Of a stretch of 64,000 bases of DNA, positions 42,375 through 54,429 are shown in pieces. The position numbers and the translations under genes were made by a program. The notes beneath the pieces are model-generated. The model was not told where the DNA came from. It did no database searches and saw nothing but the letters and a program-made list of their open reading frames with translations. The first letter of the stretch is position 1; the number at the start of each line of letters is the position of its first letter. Origin of the DNA: Wuchereria bancrofti (lineage: Eukaryota > Nematoda > Chromadorea > Rhabditida > Onchocercidae); contig SSBO01000015.1 of NCBI GenBank assembly GCA_005281725.1, positions 372,581-436,580 on the forward strand, in the 5' to 3' direction.

Positions 42375-44126
42375 AGTAAAGCAGAAATTGAACGTCGTCG
42401 ACGAGCTCGAATGAATGCTTCTTTGGATAAGTTGAAAATGTTTCATTTAATAAAATCACCAAAAATTGAATCAAAACTGGAAAAAATTGAAACTTTGGAT
42501 TTAACGATCAAATATCTCCAATCAGTTAGTAATGATCAAAGAAGAGGTAGAGGCAGTGTTTGGAAACGTTTTGCTCTTACAAATACAAAAATATTCTGCA
42601 TTATGTTTAAAATGATTTCGAAAATTATGAGATGATCTCGAAGGATCGCCTTTTGTACATTTGAAATTTGTATTCTCTGAATATCAATCAATTTGATATT
42701 TTTTACCGGATTTCAATTACCCACAATAAACATCTTTTAAAAGATTTCAAACTACTATTTGATATTTAATTGTGGAAGTAATCATAGTATTTACAGGATT
42801 AATATATTTTGGCCAACACAACATTCTGCATCAGCTTTGCATTGAAATCCAACTTCTTGGTTTTGACCGTCACATTTTAGAGTTTTTAGTTTTATTTGAT
42901 TTGCTAATGATTCTATTTAATTGGTGGAAATCTTTAAGGAAAGGTCAAATGGAAATTGGTTACTCTTTGATTCTGCCATGTAATTACTTACAATCTGTGA
43001 ACAACCGCAACTGTTATTTCCCGAACTATTACAAAACTTCCTAACTTTGATTGCTATAAAAAAAAAAATCAAAGCTTTTTACTATGACTTTATTTATTTA
43101 GCTTTCAATAGTACTTTCTTTATATGTTGTCATTTTTTCGTTCGCAACTTTAAATAGAGACTAATCAATTCCTGTATCGTTAGCTGTTCCGATGATTTGC
43201 TGAGCAGACTGTATTGGCACCTGGAGTCCTGTGAAGTTTACCGTTTTTTAAAAACATATTTGGATCTTTTTGCTTTTTATCCTAAATACATGTAACTGTT
43301 TCAAACTTCATTTAAATTTTCCGCAGTTTCGAAAAGAAAAAAAAACCACTTTTTGGAGCTGATGTTCTAATTACATAAATTTAATTAAGTCACTAATACA
43401 AGAGCAATTTCATTTTCAGGATCAGAAAAAGCAGCATATATGGGATTCAAAGACGGATTTCAGGCAGCACAAAAGGCTATCACTTCATTTATCTATCACC
43501 GGTGTCCTCCTTCTATTTCGTCATCACTGGTTGCTTCGGTTAATGCAGAACTCTCTACAGTATTTGATCAGTCTTTTAAATCAATGAATTGGTTACGATC
43601 TGTTTATGGAAACAACGCTACAGGTCAATCAATTTTAATCTGAATTGCTGATTTACTTCCACTAAACCCATGGATAGTAGCAGTTAAGGTGCCTGGTTGA
43701 AGCCTAATGGTTCACTAGTCCATTTATTCAGCTTAGTGAATTTACAGCCTATTTCTTCTTCTATCCAGCCAGATAGACAAACAAGTTTATTTTTAATTCC
43801 AAGGTTTATGTCCGTCATTCTACAGTATTCCAGGAGAGAAGCAGTCTTCGGCGAAAGCACCAGAAATGAATTTACCTCAATTTGGACGACAATCTGCAAG
43901 TTCCTTGTTACAATTGCATTCGTCACCAATTTATCACTCACACAATATTCCACCATTATTTGAGTCTCCTGAAAGTGCATGTACCAATCAATCATTATCA
44001 TTGTCATTATCAACAATATCATCATCATCAGCAAAAGGAAGCGAAGAAAATTCGAATGAGTTAAACAATACTGCGGAATTTGTTTGCGTCACTTGTGAAG
44101 GAAACTGCATTTGTAATAAGAAGTAA
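42375..44126 (+). CDS. HES/hairy-like bHLH transcription factor with Orange-like region (5' partial)
   Basis: Three in-phase exons (42375-42546, 43420-43623, 43834-44126) encode 222 residues ending in TAA. The first begins in the basic region (KAEIERRRRARMNASLDKLK). Helix 2 follows (KIETLDLTIKYLQSVS), then an Orange-like helical segment (AAYMGFKDGFQAAQKAITSF). This order is typical of Hairy/E(spl)/HES repressors, which bind DNA as dimers in the nucleus and control cell-fate decisions; C. elegans LIN-22 and REF-1 relatives are the nearest named families. The proline usual in the HES basic region and a C-terminal WRPW-type tetrapeptide are not visible. The tail is Ser-rich and ends with a cysteine cluster (CVTCEGNCICNKK). 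The start codon and the first basic residues must lie in an upstream exon I could not find. The stop is embedded in a 56-bp triplication. Confidence 0.82.
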
Positions 44127-44253
44127 TTCCGGACCAAGTTTGCTTCACTTGTGAAGGAAACTGCATTTGTAATAAGAAGTAATTCCGGACCAAGTTTGCT
44201 TCACTTGTGAAGGAAACTGCATTTGTAATAAGAAGTAATTCCGGATCAAGTTT
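44082..44253. repeat. 56-bp tandem triplication over the bHLH stop codon
   Basis: The word CACTTGTGAAGGAAACTGC recurs at 44090, 44146 and 44202, exactly 56 bases apart. Copy 1 holds the last 14 codons and the stop; copies 2 and 3 are 3' untranslated and differ by only one or two bases. Confidence 0.95.
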
Positions 44254-45652
44254 TCAGTGACATGTTGTATTCTAAAATATGCATCTATGGAGCTGTACTA
44301 ATAACCTTTTTGCAATGCTGTTAGTTTAATGAATGAGTGACGACGACTGTTGATTTGAATTTTTACATTTAAAATTTTTTCGCAGTCTGAAATTTCGAAG
44401 ATTCTTCTATAGTACTACTAATGCAACAGTGAAATTCCAGAAGATGGTTTGTATGACATCCGGAAAAAAGGAAATTTCAGTCTCATTATTCCAGTAAATT
44501 CAAAAGGAATACACCATCTACTGAATATGAATTCATTGATGATAATGCTGGATAAACATTGTCTTGTACTAGTGATAATCAGTTGTTCGCTCTGTATCCA
44601 TTAATTTTGTTGTAAACTTGAAATTGTATAATTTCAGTGCTGGAAGTTCGAATAACTTTCATAACTGTTATGGTTAAATGATAGCATTGCTTCTTCATTC
44701 TTTACATGACAACAATTTGCACGGTACAGTAATGATACATACCTACGTATTGCATTGTTGTATTAGTTGTTTACTGTTGCAAACCAAGCAAATTCATGTA
44801 GAGATGACAGATATGTTTGATGAATGTAAAAGAGAGTTCATTATTTAATGAATTAATAAATAAACGTACGGACAGTCCTTTCCTTTTCGCATCTAACAAT
44901 TCATTTAATGACTAACTCTTTTGTTGAAGATATCTACAGACTCATCCCTGCCAATTGGTAGTATATCTTGTCTTAGAAGAAGTTAAATTTGATTATAGTT
45001 AGAGGATCTCTACCCACGCTGAAATAGTGACCTGTTGCACTTTTCTCGAAATTTTGTTTGCTTACAGAAGATTACAGAAAACGGTAAGTAGTTCAGTCGA
45101 TTGCAGCGAACTTTGTTACAAATCAACACCCTCCCTCGTCCACAATCAATTAATTGTTTATTTAGCCAAACCACTAAATCTTTCTGCAGGATTATCACGG
45201 AAAAGACTTTTACCACTGATATATCAATTTTATTCAGCATAAAAAATAAAACAATCGAGAAGAGATACCAAACAGCCAAAATAACAAGCTTCTGCACAAG
45301 ACGTACCTCTTCTTTAAAGTATATATATTTCGAAGAGAGAAACTAGTTCCTAATGATTTCAGGAAGAGGGAAAAACAATGTTGAAGATGAATAATTTAGG
45401 CAGCGAAATTGAGCTACACATATCTAAAATGCTTAGTCACTAATATTTACGATACTTACCAAGGTGAAAGAAAGTTCAGTCGAATTATCAAGAAACTACA
45501 ATAAATATCTCTGCTGCTAACTGATTCACCACTTTGACATCCTAGACTTCTAAAATATTGCTCTGCTTCGTCCTATATATACACATTCAGTTTACTGCAA
45601 TTCCAAAAACCTACCCAGTCACCCTAAAAGCACTTACATATAACATCATCTC
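44127..45652. other. Convergent intergenic region (bHLH / MADF genes)
   Basis: Apart from the end of the 56-bp triplication, this contains only AT-rich DNA. Both flanking genes end into it. AATAAATAAA near 44856 is a plausible polyadenylation signal for the bHLH gene. Confidence 0.55.
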
Positions 45653-47257
45653 TTATGTCTGAAATTGTGCCAAAGCATGGAGAATTGCAATTCGAGCATG
45701 CACTCTACTACCATTATCAATTGACTTTAATGACATACAAACAAAGTCGGCAAAACACTCGTCAGCATCACGAGAACCGACTGCTCGGTCAAAGACGGGT
45801 TTCCGTTCCGCTAAACGCTGCAACGCTTCAACACTACGCATCAACGCACGCGCAACTGTATCTGATGGTGAATCCGGTGAAGGGTCGAGTCTAGAGCGTT
45901 TTACTGGTACTTTTTCAAGTGGCACCAATTCAGCTATTTCTGTTACAGCCGTCGTTGTAGCTGAGCTTACGGGCGGTGTTGGAGATTTATGACTTGCTTT
46001 CCGAATCCTCTGTCTTCTTTGTATTGAACGCTCAGGTCCTGATGAAGAAGGGACTGTTTCTTCTTGCTCCATTAACATGTCATCAGCGATCCTGAAAATT
46101 CAAAGGAATAATGGGACCCATCCGAACTGTAACTATTTCAATAAATAGTTCCATCTAAAATATGGATAAAAAGATTCCTCGAAAATTAAACATCGCCTTG
46201 CTACTGCGACAATTTGACTCATAAGATTTTTGAAATAAGAAATTTTTGAGGCATGTAAAACATCTCTGGAATGGAAGGGACTAGACGGAAATTTTATCGA
46301 CATAGCAACAATAATTTCTAATTCCTTCCTATTACTAGCACTAATCACCTAATTCACAATAACTTCCATAAATGTCAATTCTATCAAAAAATTTATCCTG
46401 AAAGAAGTGAGAATACGAAAATGAATAACCTGTTATCGAAACTGTAACTGGTATCGGATGACTGTTCAAAAACTTCCGGTTTCACAAACATAGATGTGGC
46501 AACATCGCAATGAGCCGCAGTATTGTTGTTGTTTCTATCATTGCCGTTGCGGTTAGAACTTTTGATAGGTTTTGATAGCATAATCCTGAGTGAATCAAAT
46601 ATTTAATTTAAAAAAAGCAACTCAATTTTACAGAATCACAACATGTCTGGAGAACAATTATTGATCATAGCCTTGTAGTCCTTATGACTCTGTGACTGAA
46701 GTTTTAAGATGAAATACCATAACTTGAAAAAAAAAAAAACATTTCAAATATTTTTGTTCCATTCTGCCTACACAAGTGCTTAGACAATGAAAGAATGATG
46801 AAAGAAATGGGATGTGTTAAAACCTATTTTCCGTGCAGGAGTTGTCCAAGAAACAGAGATCAGCATAATAGGAGAACGATGACCCGACACCGCATGTCAT
46901 CACACGTCGACGTTCCTTTGTATATCGGTCGCGTAAAGTACGCCAGCGAGTTTTTACAGCTTCTACTGAAGTTAACAACAATTGCAGTAAATTTACTTTT
47001 GCTGGGTCCTTTTACAAATCAAATGAGTTACATGATTTTAACAAATAAAAAATATTATTCCTAACTAACCCTTCTCATTAAGTTTGGCAGCAATTTCAAT
47101 CCAGGTTTCTTGTTTCTTGATTGCATTACCATAAAGGGGGTGGGAGAAGTCATAGATTATTGGATTCAGACGTACTTCTCTGATTAAACTGTCGTTAAAT
47201 GTGGAATCTGGTCCACCTTTCGATGACATCACTGAACTACTACCTGCATCGGAATGC
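45653..47257 (-). CDS. MADF-BESS DNA-binding protein (5' end open)
   Basis: Four in-phase minus-strand exons (47070-47257, 46824-46965, 46430-46585, 45653-46091) give about 307 residues. The MADF (Adf-1/Myb-like) domain is clear: LIREVRLNPIIYDFSHPLY, then TWIEIAAKLNEKVEAVKTRW across an intron, RTLRDRYTKERRRV and a closing SYYADLCFLD. The C-terminal exon is basic and Ser/Thr/Pro-rich, and ends with a BESS-like motif (DADECFADFVCMSLKSI and RVHARIAILHALAQF). MADF-BESS proteins are nuclear sequence-specific DNA-binding regulators; the BESS part mediates protein contacts. The first listed exon opens in mid-codon. A GC-rich open stretch ending in a donor at about 48021 would join it in phase (see the candidate exon), but no start codon was found. 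Confidence 0.85.
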
Positions 47258-49312
47258 CTGAAAAATTCAAAATATTCGCTTTTATTGGTTTTTTGTTAGA
47301 CCAAACAAACCCGAATATGCAAAATTAATAGATGAGTGGTTCCGAAATATTAGGTTACATATTAGCGACAGCACCCAACAAAGAAAAATTAAGAAAACTG
47401 AGTTAGGAAGATCCTTCTTGTCCGGAGAAGTAATTAAAGTCCTGTACCGAAACATAGATGTTTAACCACGTAATCTACGTCTTTGTAGGTTCAATTCTAT
47501 ATCAAATTTCTGTCATAAATTTCTCTTGCGCAAATAGATTATATTTTTGTCCTAATGAAGTGATCTAACTCTGAGAAACTTTTGCTAGTTTGTGTTAAAT
47601 TTCCTTACCAAATCTCTCAATTTATACTTCGCTGCAAACATCCATTATTAAAGCAATAATACTTTACGTTAAATATGCATAAACAAATGAACAAATAAAT
47701 AAATATAATATATACGAAGGGAGGGAACGATGTATTTGTTACTTACTCAATACTTTTTCCACTTTAATCCTTGTGGTTAACCAACTAGTCTAGCAAAGGT
47801 CAAAGTGAAAAAGCTGTTGTTGACGACGATATGTGTGAATGCAATAGCTATGTTATTATTATATATTACGTACACATACATACACATACATACATACACA
47901 TACATACACATAAATACATATATATACATATACACATATGCATGCGAGGAAGAAAACATCTGCTGGTCGTTGCTGTCGTCAAAACCAACTGAGCACGTCG
48001 TCGTGGTATCCTGCCGGTACCTTACAGCACCGTTCTCCACTTCACCACCACCACCACCATCACCACCGCCAGCAGCAGCAGCATCGCAATCGATCCGGGC
48101 TTCCCTGCGTACCGCTTGTTCCGTCGGCAGTCCGCAGAAGATATAACACTTTACAAAGTGTCAGTGTCTATCTTCTTTCCTTCTCTCCAAGGGTATCTAT
48201 TGTATGTGTTTGTATGTCTAGCATGTCTTTGTGTATGTGTGTGTGTACGTGTATGTACGCGTACGAAGGGTACTTATCTCTCTTTGTTCCATCATTTATA
48301 GCACAGTTGTGCAGTGAGGACGAAGAGTTGCGGATGATGTGGGTTGTGGGTTGTGGGTCGTGCTATGTGATGTGTGATAAGCAAGAAGTGCACAGTCCTT
48401 TCCGTAAGGCAGCACTGTGCGCTCCTGCAGGACAGTATGATGACATGTAGGTACTGAGCTGGGTTATTCATTCTTCCACTCAAACACTTTACTTTTCTCT
48501 CGCAAGGTCTTACTGATATCATTATTCTTACTGATATGATTATTCCGCTGTAGACGAACTGAGCGCTTATTTTATACGTTTCACTTCATACGATATCTTC
48601 CTTCTATAAATAAAGAGAATAAACTCGAACTTAGGGTTTTTGTCTTCTTTGATGGTTTACTGATGATTCGTTAAAAAAGGTATAATAGGCGTCATGTTGG
48701 TTGTCGTTAGAATGAACAGGGACGTTTGATTTTTTATAAAAAAAGATTTGTAAAACTGTGAAGTCCTAGAGCAATCGAATATGTTCATTTATTCAAAACG
48801 AGCAATGACCTATATGCGTACGTGTAACATAGTTAGTACTGGAATTTATTCAGCCAGCAAAATAATACTGTTCCGAAATTCATTGACATAAGTCATTTGT
48901 AAAACATTTGAGAGGAAGCTTTCAGTGCTAAAATGAGCAGATTACACTGACATACGGCTTGTCAATAATCGGAGCACATGGTGACAAAAAGATAAAGGAA
49001 GGAAGAGAAGTTTTTGAAAGAGTGGTATGGGTAGATTGACTGATACCGCTATCTCCTAGTCAGGTAATCACTCCTGATAGATAGTAAATCGACCGAGGAT
49101 TACTCTTCAGCACATTCTTTCCTTTATTGTTTGGAATAAAAAATCATCGCACAAAATTTTCCAAAAGTTCATCCCTTAAATTGGTCAACGAATTTTATTT
49201 CAGAACTTTCCAAAAAAAAAGAAACTAGTGTTTTTCAAGAAAGTGGTATTTTTTCTTTGTTCATTATTAAATAGCAGCAATATTTTGCACATTATTTTGA
49301 ATAGCAGTAGTT
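47258..49312. other. Region between the F-box and MADF genes
   Basis: It contains TACACATACA-type microsatellite DNA (about 47870-47940), CCA repeats near 48040-48065 and GT-rich DNA near 48223-48260. Apart from the candidate exon, no gene is supportable; the open frames on both strands come from the repeats. Confidence 0.5.
48021..48160 (-). other. Candidate upstream exon of the MADF gene
   Basis: On the minus strand this GC-richer stretch is open, with DAAAAGGGDGGGGG followed by EVENGAV. It ends at an AAG|GTACCG donor whose phase fits the exon beginning at 47257. No in-frame ATG or strong acceptor is seen at its 5' side, and its alanine/glycine runs could be simple-repeat translation. Confidence 0.3.
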
Positions 49313-52300
49313 TTATGAGGAAGTCGACGATGTAATGGCATCTTCGGACGATACGGCTAGCTCGGAACTGACTGATAAGTCGGTGTCTTCTGGTTTGCCA
49401 TCTAATTTTTGTGGTCCCATCACGAATTCATCAGGTCCCGGGTAGTCGCCGATCATCGCCTGCAAAAAGTCCTTTATATGAGTAATGGGTAGTCATGTCG
49501 AGTTCCTCATAACATACGGCTTCTTGAAATTTCTTCACATCTGAAATGTTCTGAAGTGCATTATGGATTGATTCATTGACAATTCAGTCGTTTTTCATTT
49601 CATCTTTCCGCCGTTTTCGTCTCAACTTTCCAACATCATAATAAGAGAGAGAGAGAGACCTTTGGCATCTAGTGTATTCAAATGTGGGGAATACAGCGAA
49701 TTATTCATCATGCCGTGCGATTCAATGTGGTCACTTTGCTGAGTAATTTAGACTTTCTACTTTTCGCTGTTTTGAGTTTAAAAGATTTTTATTCTATCCA
49801 TTCGAACCATCAGTAACCTGTGGAAAATAACAGTTTTCTTTCGTTTGTTTATGATTTGGAAGCAAGCCTTGAAAAATTGGATGTATGAAACAGGACGAAC
49901 CATATTACGCATTTTGGGAATTTCGTTAATATTCATATGGCATCTGTTTTCTTTCCACTACTGTAATTTAAAAAGAACTCACTTTTAAGCCAACGATATC
50001 TCCTTTAACGACCAGTAACTGAGGTAGATTATGGAAATCTTCAAAAACCTGCAATAACTGCTCGATTAGACTGCCTGGTCTTTAACATTTACTATACGTT
50101 TCAGTGATTTAGACACTTCATCAAAATTTTTGAGAACAAATTCCGCTCGGACCTCTTTTCATAGAAACCAATTGATATCGTTCCCATAAAATGATGCAAT
50201 ACACAGAAAAGCTATTCTGGGAATTTGTAGTTAAGTCCGATGACCTTATATATATTGGAATCTCGAATAATATGGCTTACTTCATAATTTCGGCACTTGT
50301 GCACAATAAGCTTTTTGAGCTGAAGATGCTGGGCCAATTCAACCATCGTCCCGCGATTAATCTTTTCGAGATCAATTTCACGCAAGTATATAAACTGAAA
50401 CAATAGGAGGTTTATAAAGTGTATCAACTTTTTTTTTAATTGCATAAATTACGTATTGTTATGACATATGCTAGCGAAGTAATCAGCTAATACTTAGCTT
50501 CCGACATCATTGAAATCTAAGACAAGCTACACTTGCTAACTATTCAGTGTAAGCTTTATCAAAGCTTTTTTTTTTTGTAGATTGAGTATTCCCGAAAGTC
50601 TTTTCGAGACTGGCAAAATAGTTTCCAGTTCCAATTAGTAAAACGTCATACTAACGTGTTATCGATTGGACTGGAATACCAATGTATTGAGAATGCGATC
50701 AACAACAGTAAAGTTGAAAGATATATCGCAGGAATTAACCATCGTTATGAAAGAAATAAATAACAACTCCAAGGGAGAGATGAAAATTTTAGGGTACTCA
50801 GAAGATTCCTAACATACCATCATATTATTTAGAAGCCATCCATTTAAACCTGAATGCGTTAATCTGATTGTCATCAGTCTCGGGTAATTTCGTGTTTTCC
50901 AGTTTGATAAGAGGGAGAGAATTACCCATTAGAGCCAGGAAGATTTTATGAGAAGGGAGAAAAAACATTCTCAAAGACTGACCTGAAGACGAGGCATATT
51001 TCTTGCCATATAGGAAAAGAAACTGTCTGGCAGAAAAGCGTAATCCACGGGCGTATCCACAATACATACACGTCTCACTCGGTGCTCCAATTTCCTTAGC
51101 AGTGCTAATAAAGGCCCCTGCAAAGTAAACTGCATGAGGCAAGTCTGATGCCGTATAATTGATCATCTATATATATTCTCTTTATCATTAAAATTGAAGT
51201 ATAAATTAATATAAGCATGACTCCTACAATGTCCCTTATTAATCTCTTTGTGAGTTAAACGGGAATACAAAAATTGTTTCAAAATCGTTCTGTACTTAAT
51301 TTTCATCTAGATAACTTAATTTCTCCAGTATTCTATTTTTCTGTACTTGATTTCTATAGTATTTCATTCAGAGACAAATATTTACGAGGAAGCTAAGGGA
51401 AACCGTAAGCAAACGAAATAGAATTAGCTGATAAAAATAATTTCATTCAGATAATTAATTTTTTCCTAATGTAATCGATAGGTTGAAATAAAACGATGCA
51501 TAGGTCATAAGTTATGACATAAACATCTTTGTTTATCAGAGGCAACCAGACTAACTCTTTCTGCTTTGCATCTGAGACTTCTAAAAGTTATCAGCTAAGC
51601 GAAAAATAGTGAAATACTAAAAAAGACGAAATAAATTCTATGTAATTTATATGAATTAATTTTCCTGTTTACTTGTTAATTTTTCTCAACTAGTTTACGT
51701 CATCAGATAAGACAACAATTTGTTTGCAACATTGAATTTTTCATGAAAACATTTCCTACGATGTTCCAGCCTTTCAGCCATTGGGACTGAAACTTCCAAG
51801 TAAGATTACATGGATGAACTTCCAGTTTGTCATTGGAATTTCAAATAGGACTGAAGATTTCAGTATGTATGCGGGACTGGTAGAGCACGACAGCAAGCTT
51901 TAAATAGCAAGTATAACTTCAAATGTTGTAATCTGAAGTAAATTTAACAAAAAGAAAATAATGAAGTAATTTTGATCGAGTTGCAATATTTTATAACAAC
52001 TAAGAAAGATAGTTTGAGAATTACAACTTATTACTGAGAAAAGAAGGTAAATCAATGTTACTGTTAAACAGATATATCTAGAAAACCTCGTGTTCATTGA
52101 AATGGCAGCTACAGCAATAAATATAAGCCACTTGTCGTTTCCAGAAGATTGGTCCATCGAAACTCATATTAACAGTCATTTTCTCATGTCCACTGCAATG
52201 ATTCTTTCGAAAAATGATGTAAACCCATACGGGTCGATCATCGTTGTGTGATGCCATCAGCGACACTTCACGCCACCTTCGATTCACTAATTCGAGTCTA

Positions 52301-54002
52301 TAATTCAATCAATCCGTATAACATATAGAAATTCGTGAACTAGCTAGAAAGTGAAATGGGAAGTTATACCGCACTTGTGCCACAAGATTCTCGCATAAGG
52401 TAAGTTCGAGAAACGCTCCGTGGTCAGTTGTGATCACAAATATTTTTCACAAACCGCAGCAATACACAACAAACTTCGAAAAACATCCAAATGCCGCAGA
52501 CGCATACCCATTCCCGAGAAAATGGCATGGACGGAGAGATATAACATGAAAGCATAAATATAAGCAGAATATTCCAAGACAACAATAGACACACACACAT
52601 ACACACACATACATACATACATGTAACATAAACTGAGGAGAAGAAGCCTGATGCAGTTTGGCTTATGATTAGTTTGAATGATTAGCCGCATCTCTCACTG
52701 TGCTAATCAAAATGACTAAAGTGTACGGATGGATGATTATGCAAGGGTTGGCTAGCAGGTTGGCGGCTTATTTTTAATTGATCTCTAGTCTAACCACAAA
52801 GGAGCCTATGTTTTGTTTATTGCTGGCACAAGGTTACTTGACAGACGAATGAATGCCTTCTATTGCAGTAAGCCTACTGTGGAAAGTGGTAAACACCAAT
52901 GTCTTCCGTTGTATTTTCATTTACTCTCGAGAATGAAACTGTAATCAGACAAGAAGTCTTTTTTTAGAGGTACTGGCTGTTATCAAAAGGGAAATGAAAT
53001 TGGAAAATGAACTGAATAATAAAGGAGATGTAATGAGTCTGACCTGCCAAGAAATGGAAGTATGAGAACAGAGAAAGAAAGAGGAGTCTGATTTTTGTTT
53101 GTTTGTTTTCATTATCCGGCCTGACAGGAAACTGGAACCGGAACAGTAATATTTCTACGATAATGATATCTATCCCACCTATGTATATATATATATATAT
53201 AATGCTCGCAAGTATATTTCTGTTTCCCTATGACCGTGTGTGTATGTGATGGATGATTGTATATACTATGTTTGTGTGTGTGTGTGTGTGCGTGTGTGTG
53301 TGTGTATGTGCGTGTGTGTGTGTGTGTGTGCTACGAAGTACGAAGAGTGGAACAGGATGAAAATGTATAAAATTCTGATGTTCCGCGCGGTGCAGCTGCC
53401 GAAGCAGTATCAGCAATGTGCTGCAGCGGAAAGAGTTAGTTAGGTGTAAAGTAGCACGGAGCAAAGCTTTCTGAAAAAGAGAAGAGGAAAGGAGAGTTGT
53501 CCGAAACAAGGTGTAAACAGCAGTAGTCGGTTATCTATGCTAATCTCGAATGAAATGTTATATCAGTTAGCCATAAGTAATGATAACGGAGATAGCATCA
53601 TAAGCTTTACGGTGATTCGAAATCTTTTATTTACCTTTAGCAATTCATTCACTTTTCCAGCATTTTAGCACTATCATTCAAAAAGTGATAATCTGAAGAT
53701 GAAATGAAAGGTTTCAATAACAAAAGTTAGAAATACAGAATAACGAGAAGTAATAGAATTGGCTTTATATGTCATCTGGATCGTAATCGTGTGTAAAACG
53801 GATTGTCCGCCGGATTGTCTTACAAATGATCTACTTACCTTGTTCGTTGTTTAAGTGAAAGTTGTTGGAAGATGTGTGCACTTATTCTTATCGGTAATTG
53901 TTGTACTGGATCGATCGTTAATATGCATCGATGATAGGATTGAACTTGTTGTCGTCGGGTATTATAGTATGTTTGATCGTATTTAGCACGTTCAGAATGC
54001 AT
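49313..54002 (-). CDS. F-box protein with LRR-like C-terminal part
   Basis: The minus-strand start exon 53839-54002 joins in phase to the exon ending at 52297 (start about 52090). Together they form an F-box around residues 35-70: PVQQLPIRISAHIFQQLSLK, then QRTRLELVNRRWREVSL. F-box proteins link substrates to SCF ubiquitin ligases through Skp1. Firm downstream exons are 50983-51117 (GPLLALLRKLEHRVRRV), 50281-50394 (FIYLREIDLEKINRGTMVEL), 49983-50048 and 49313-49459, all in phase 0, ending in TAA. Their leucine spacing suggests leucine-rich repeats. Tentative exons are 51810-51850 and 50680-50808. The second exon's exact end and the joins between 52.1 and 50.4 kb are not settled. At about 50.88-50.98 kb an open frame continues only after a frame change. 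The last exon has a Ser/Asp-rich tail. Confidence 0.7.
53173..53335. repeat. TA and TG microsatellites in an F-box gene intron
   Basis: A (TA)n run at about 53180-53201 and an interrupted (TG)n run at about 53268-53331 lie in the first intron. Confidence 0.9.
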
Positions 54003-54342
54003 TGCTCGTTGCTAATTTTAGATTAGGTTTCGAATATAAATTAATTTCAGCAACTTTTTTCTGAATAGTTAAATGCTAAAGCTATTAGCAATTTTGTTTT
54101 TAATGAAATACTAAAAACGTATGGTTTATTCAGTTTTGTAACAGATAACTGTGACTTGAAGTTACGCAACGTACGGTAGGTAAATCATTGAACACAGAAA
54201 TTTGAAAGAATTCACTGAATGTACTTCCGGTCATTGCCATATGCATAACGGTGTCCACAAAACGAGCATCGCTTGTTGCTTGTCATTCCGGCTTGCTATC
54301 GACCGGAAGATATTGATCATAGGCATAAACCTTTGCGATATA

Positions 54343-54429
54343 GGGAAATATGAAGTCTGCGGGTAACCAATCATATATAAGGAAATAGGAATTCAAATAT
54401 GGGGAAATATGAAGTCTGCGGGTAACCAA
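54343..54429. repeat. Direct repeat, 28 bp spaced by 59 bp
   Basis: A 28-base word starting GGGAAATATGAAGTCTGC is present identically at 54343-54370 and 54402-54429. The sequence between them is similar to neither, suggesting a partial tandem duplication. Confidence 0.85.

Noticed and set aside
45010..45346. Open frames on both strands between the bHLH and MADF genes
   Set aside because: Overlapping frames on opposite strands without motifs, in a convergent intergenic region.
47777..48450. Overlapping open frames on both strands with His, Gln and Tyr/Val runs
   Set aside because: They translate ACATAC, CCA/CAG and TG simple repeats, and apart from the possible MADF exon they carry no domain signal.
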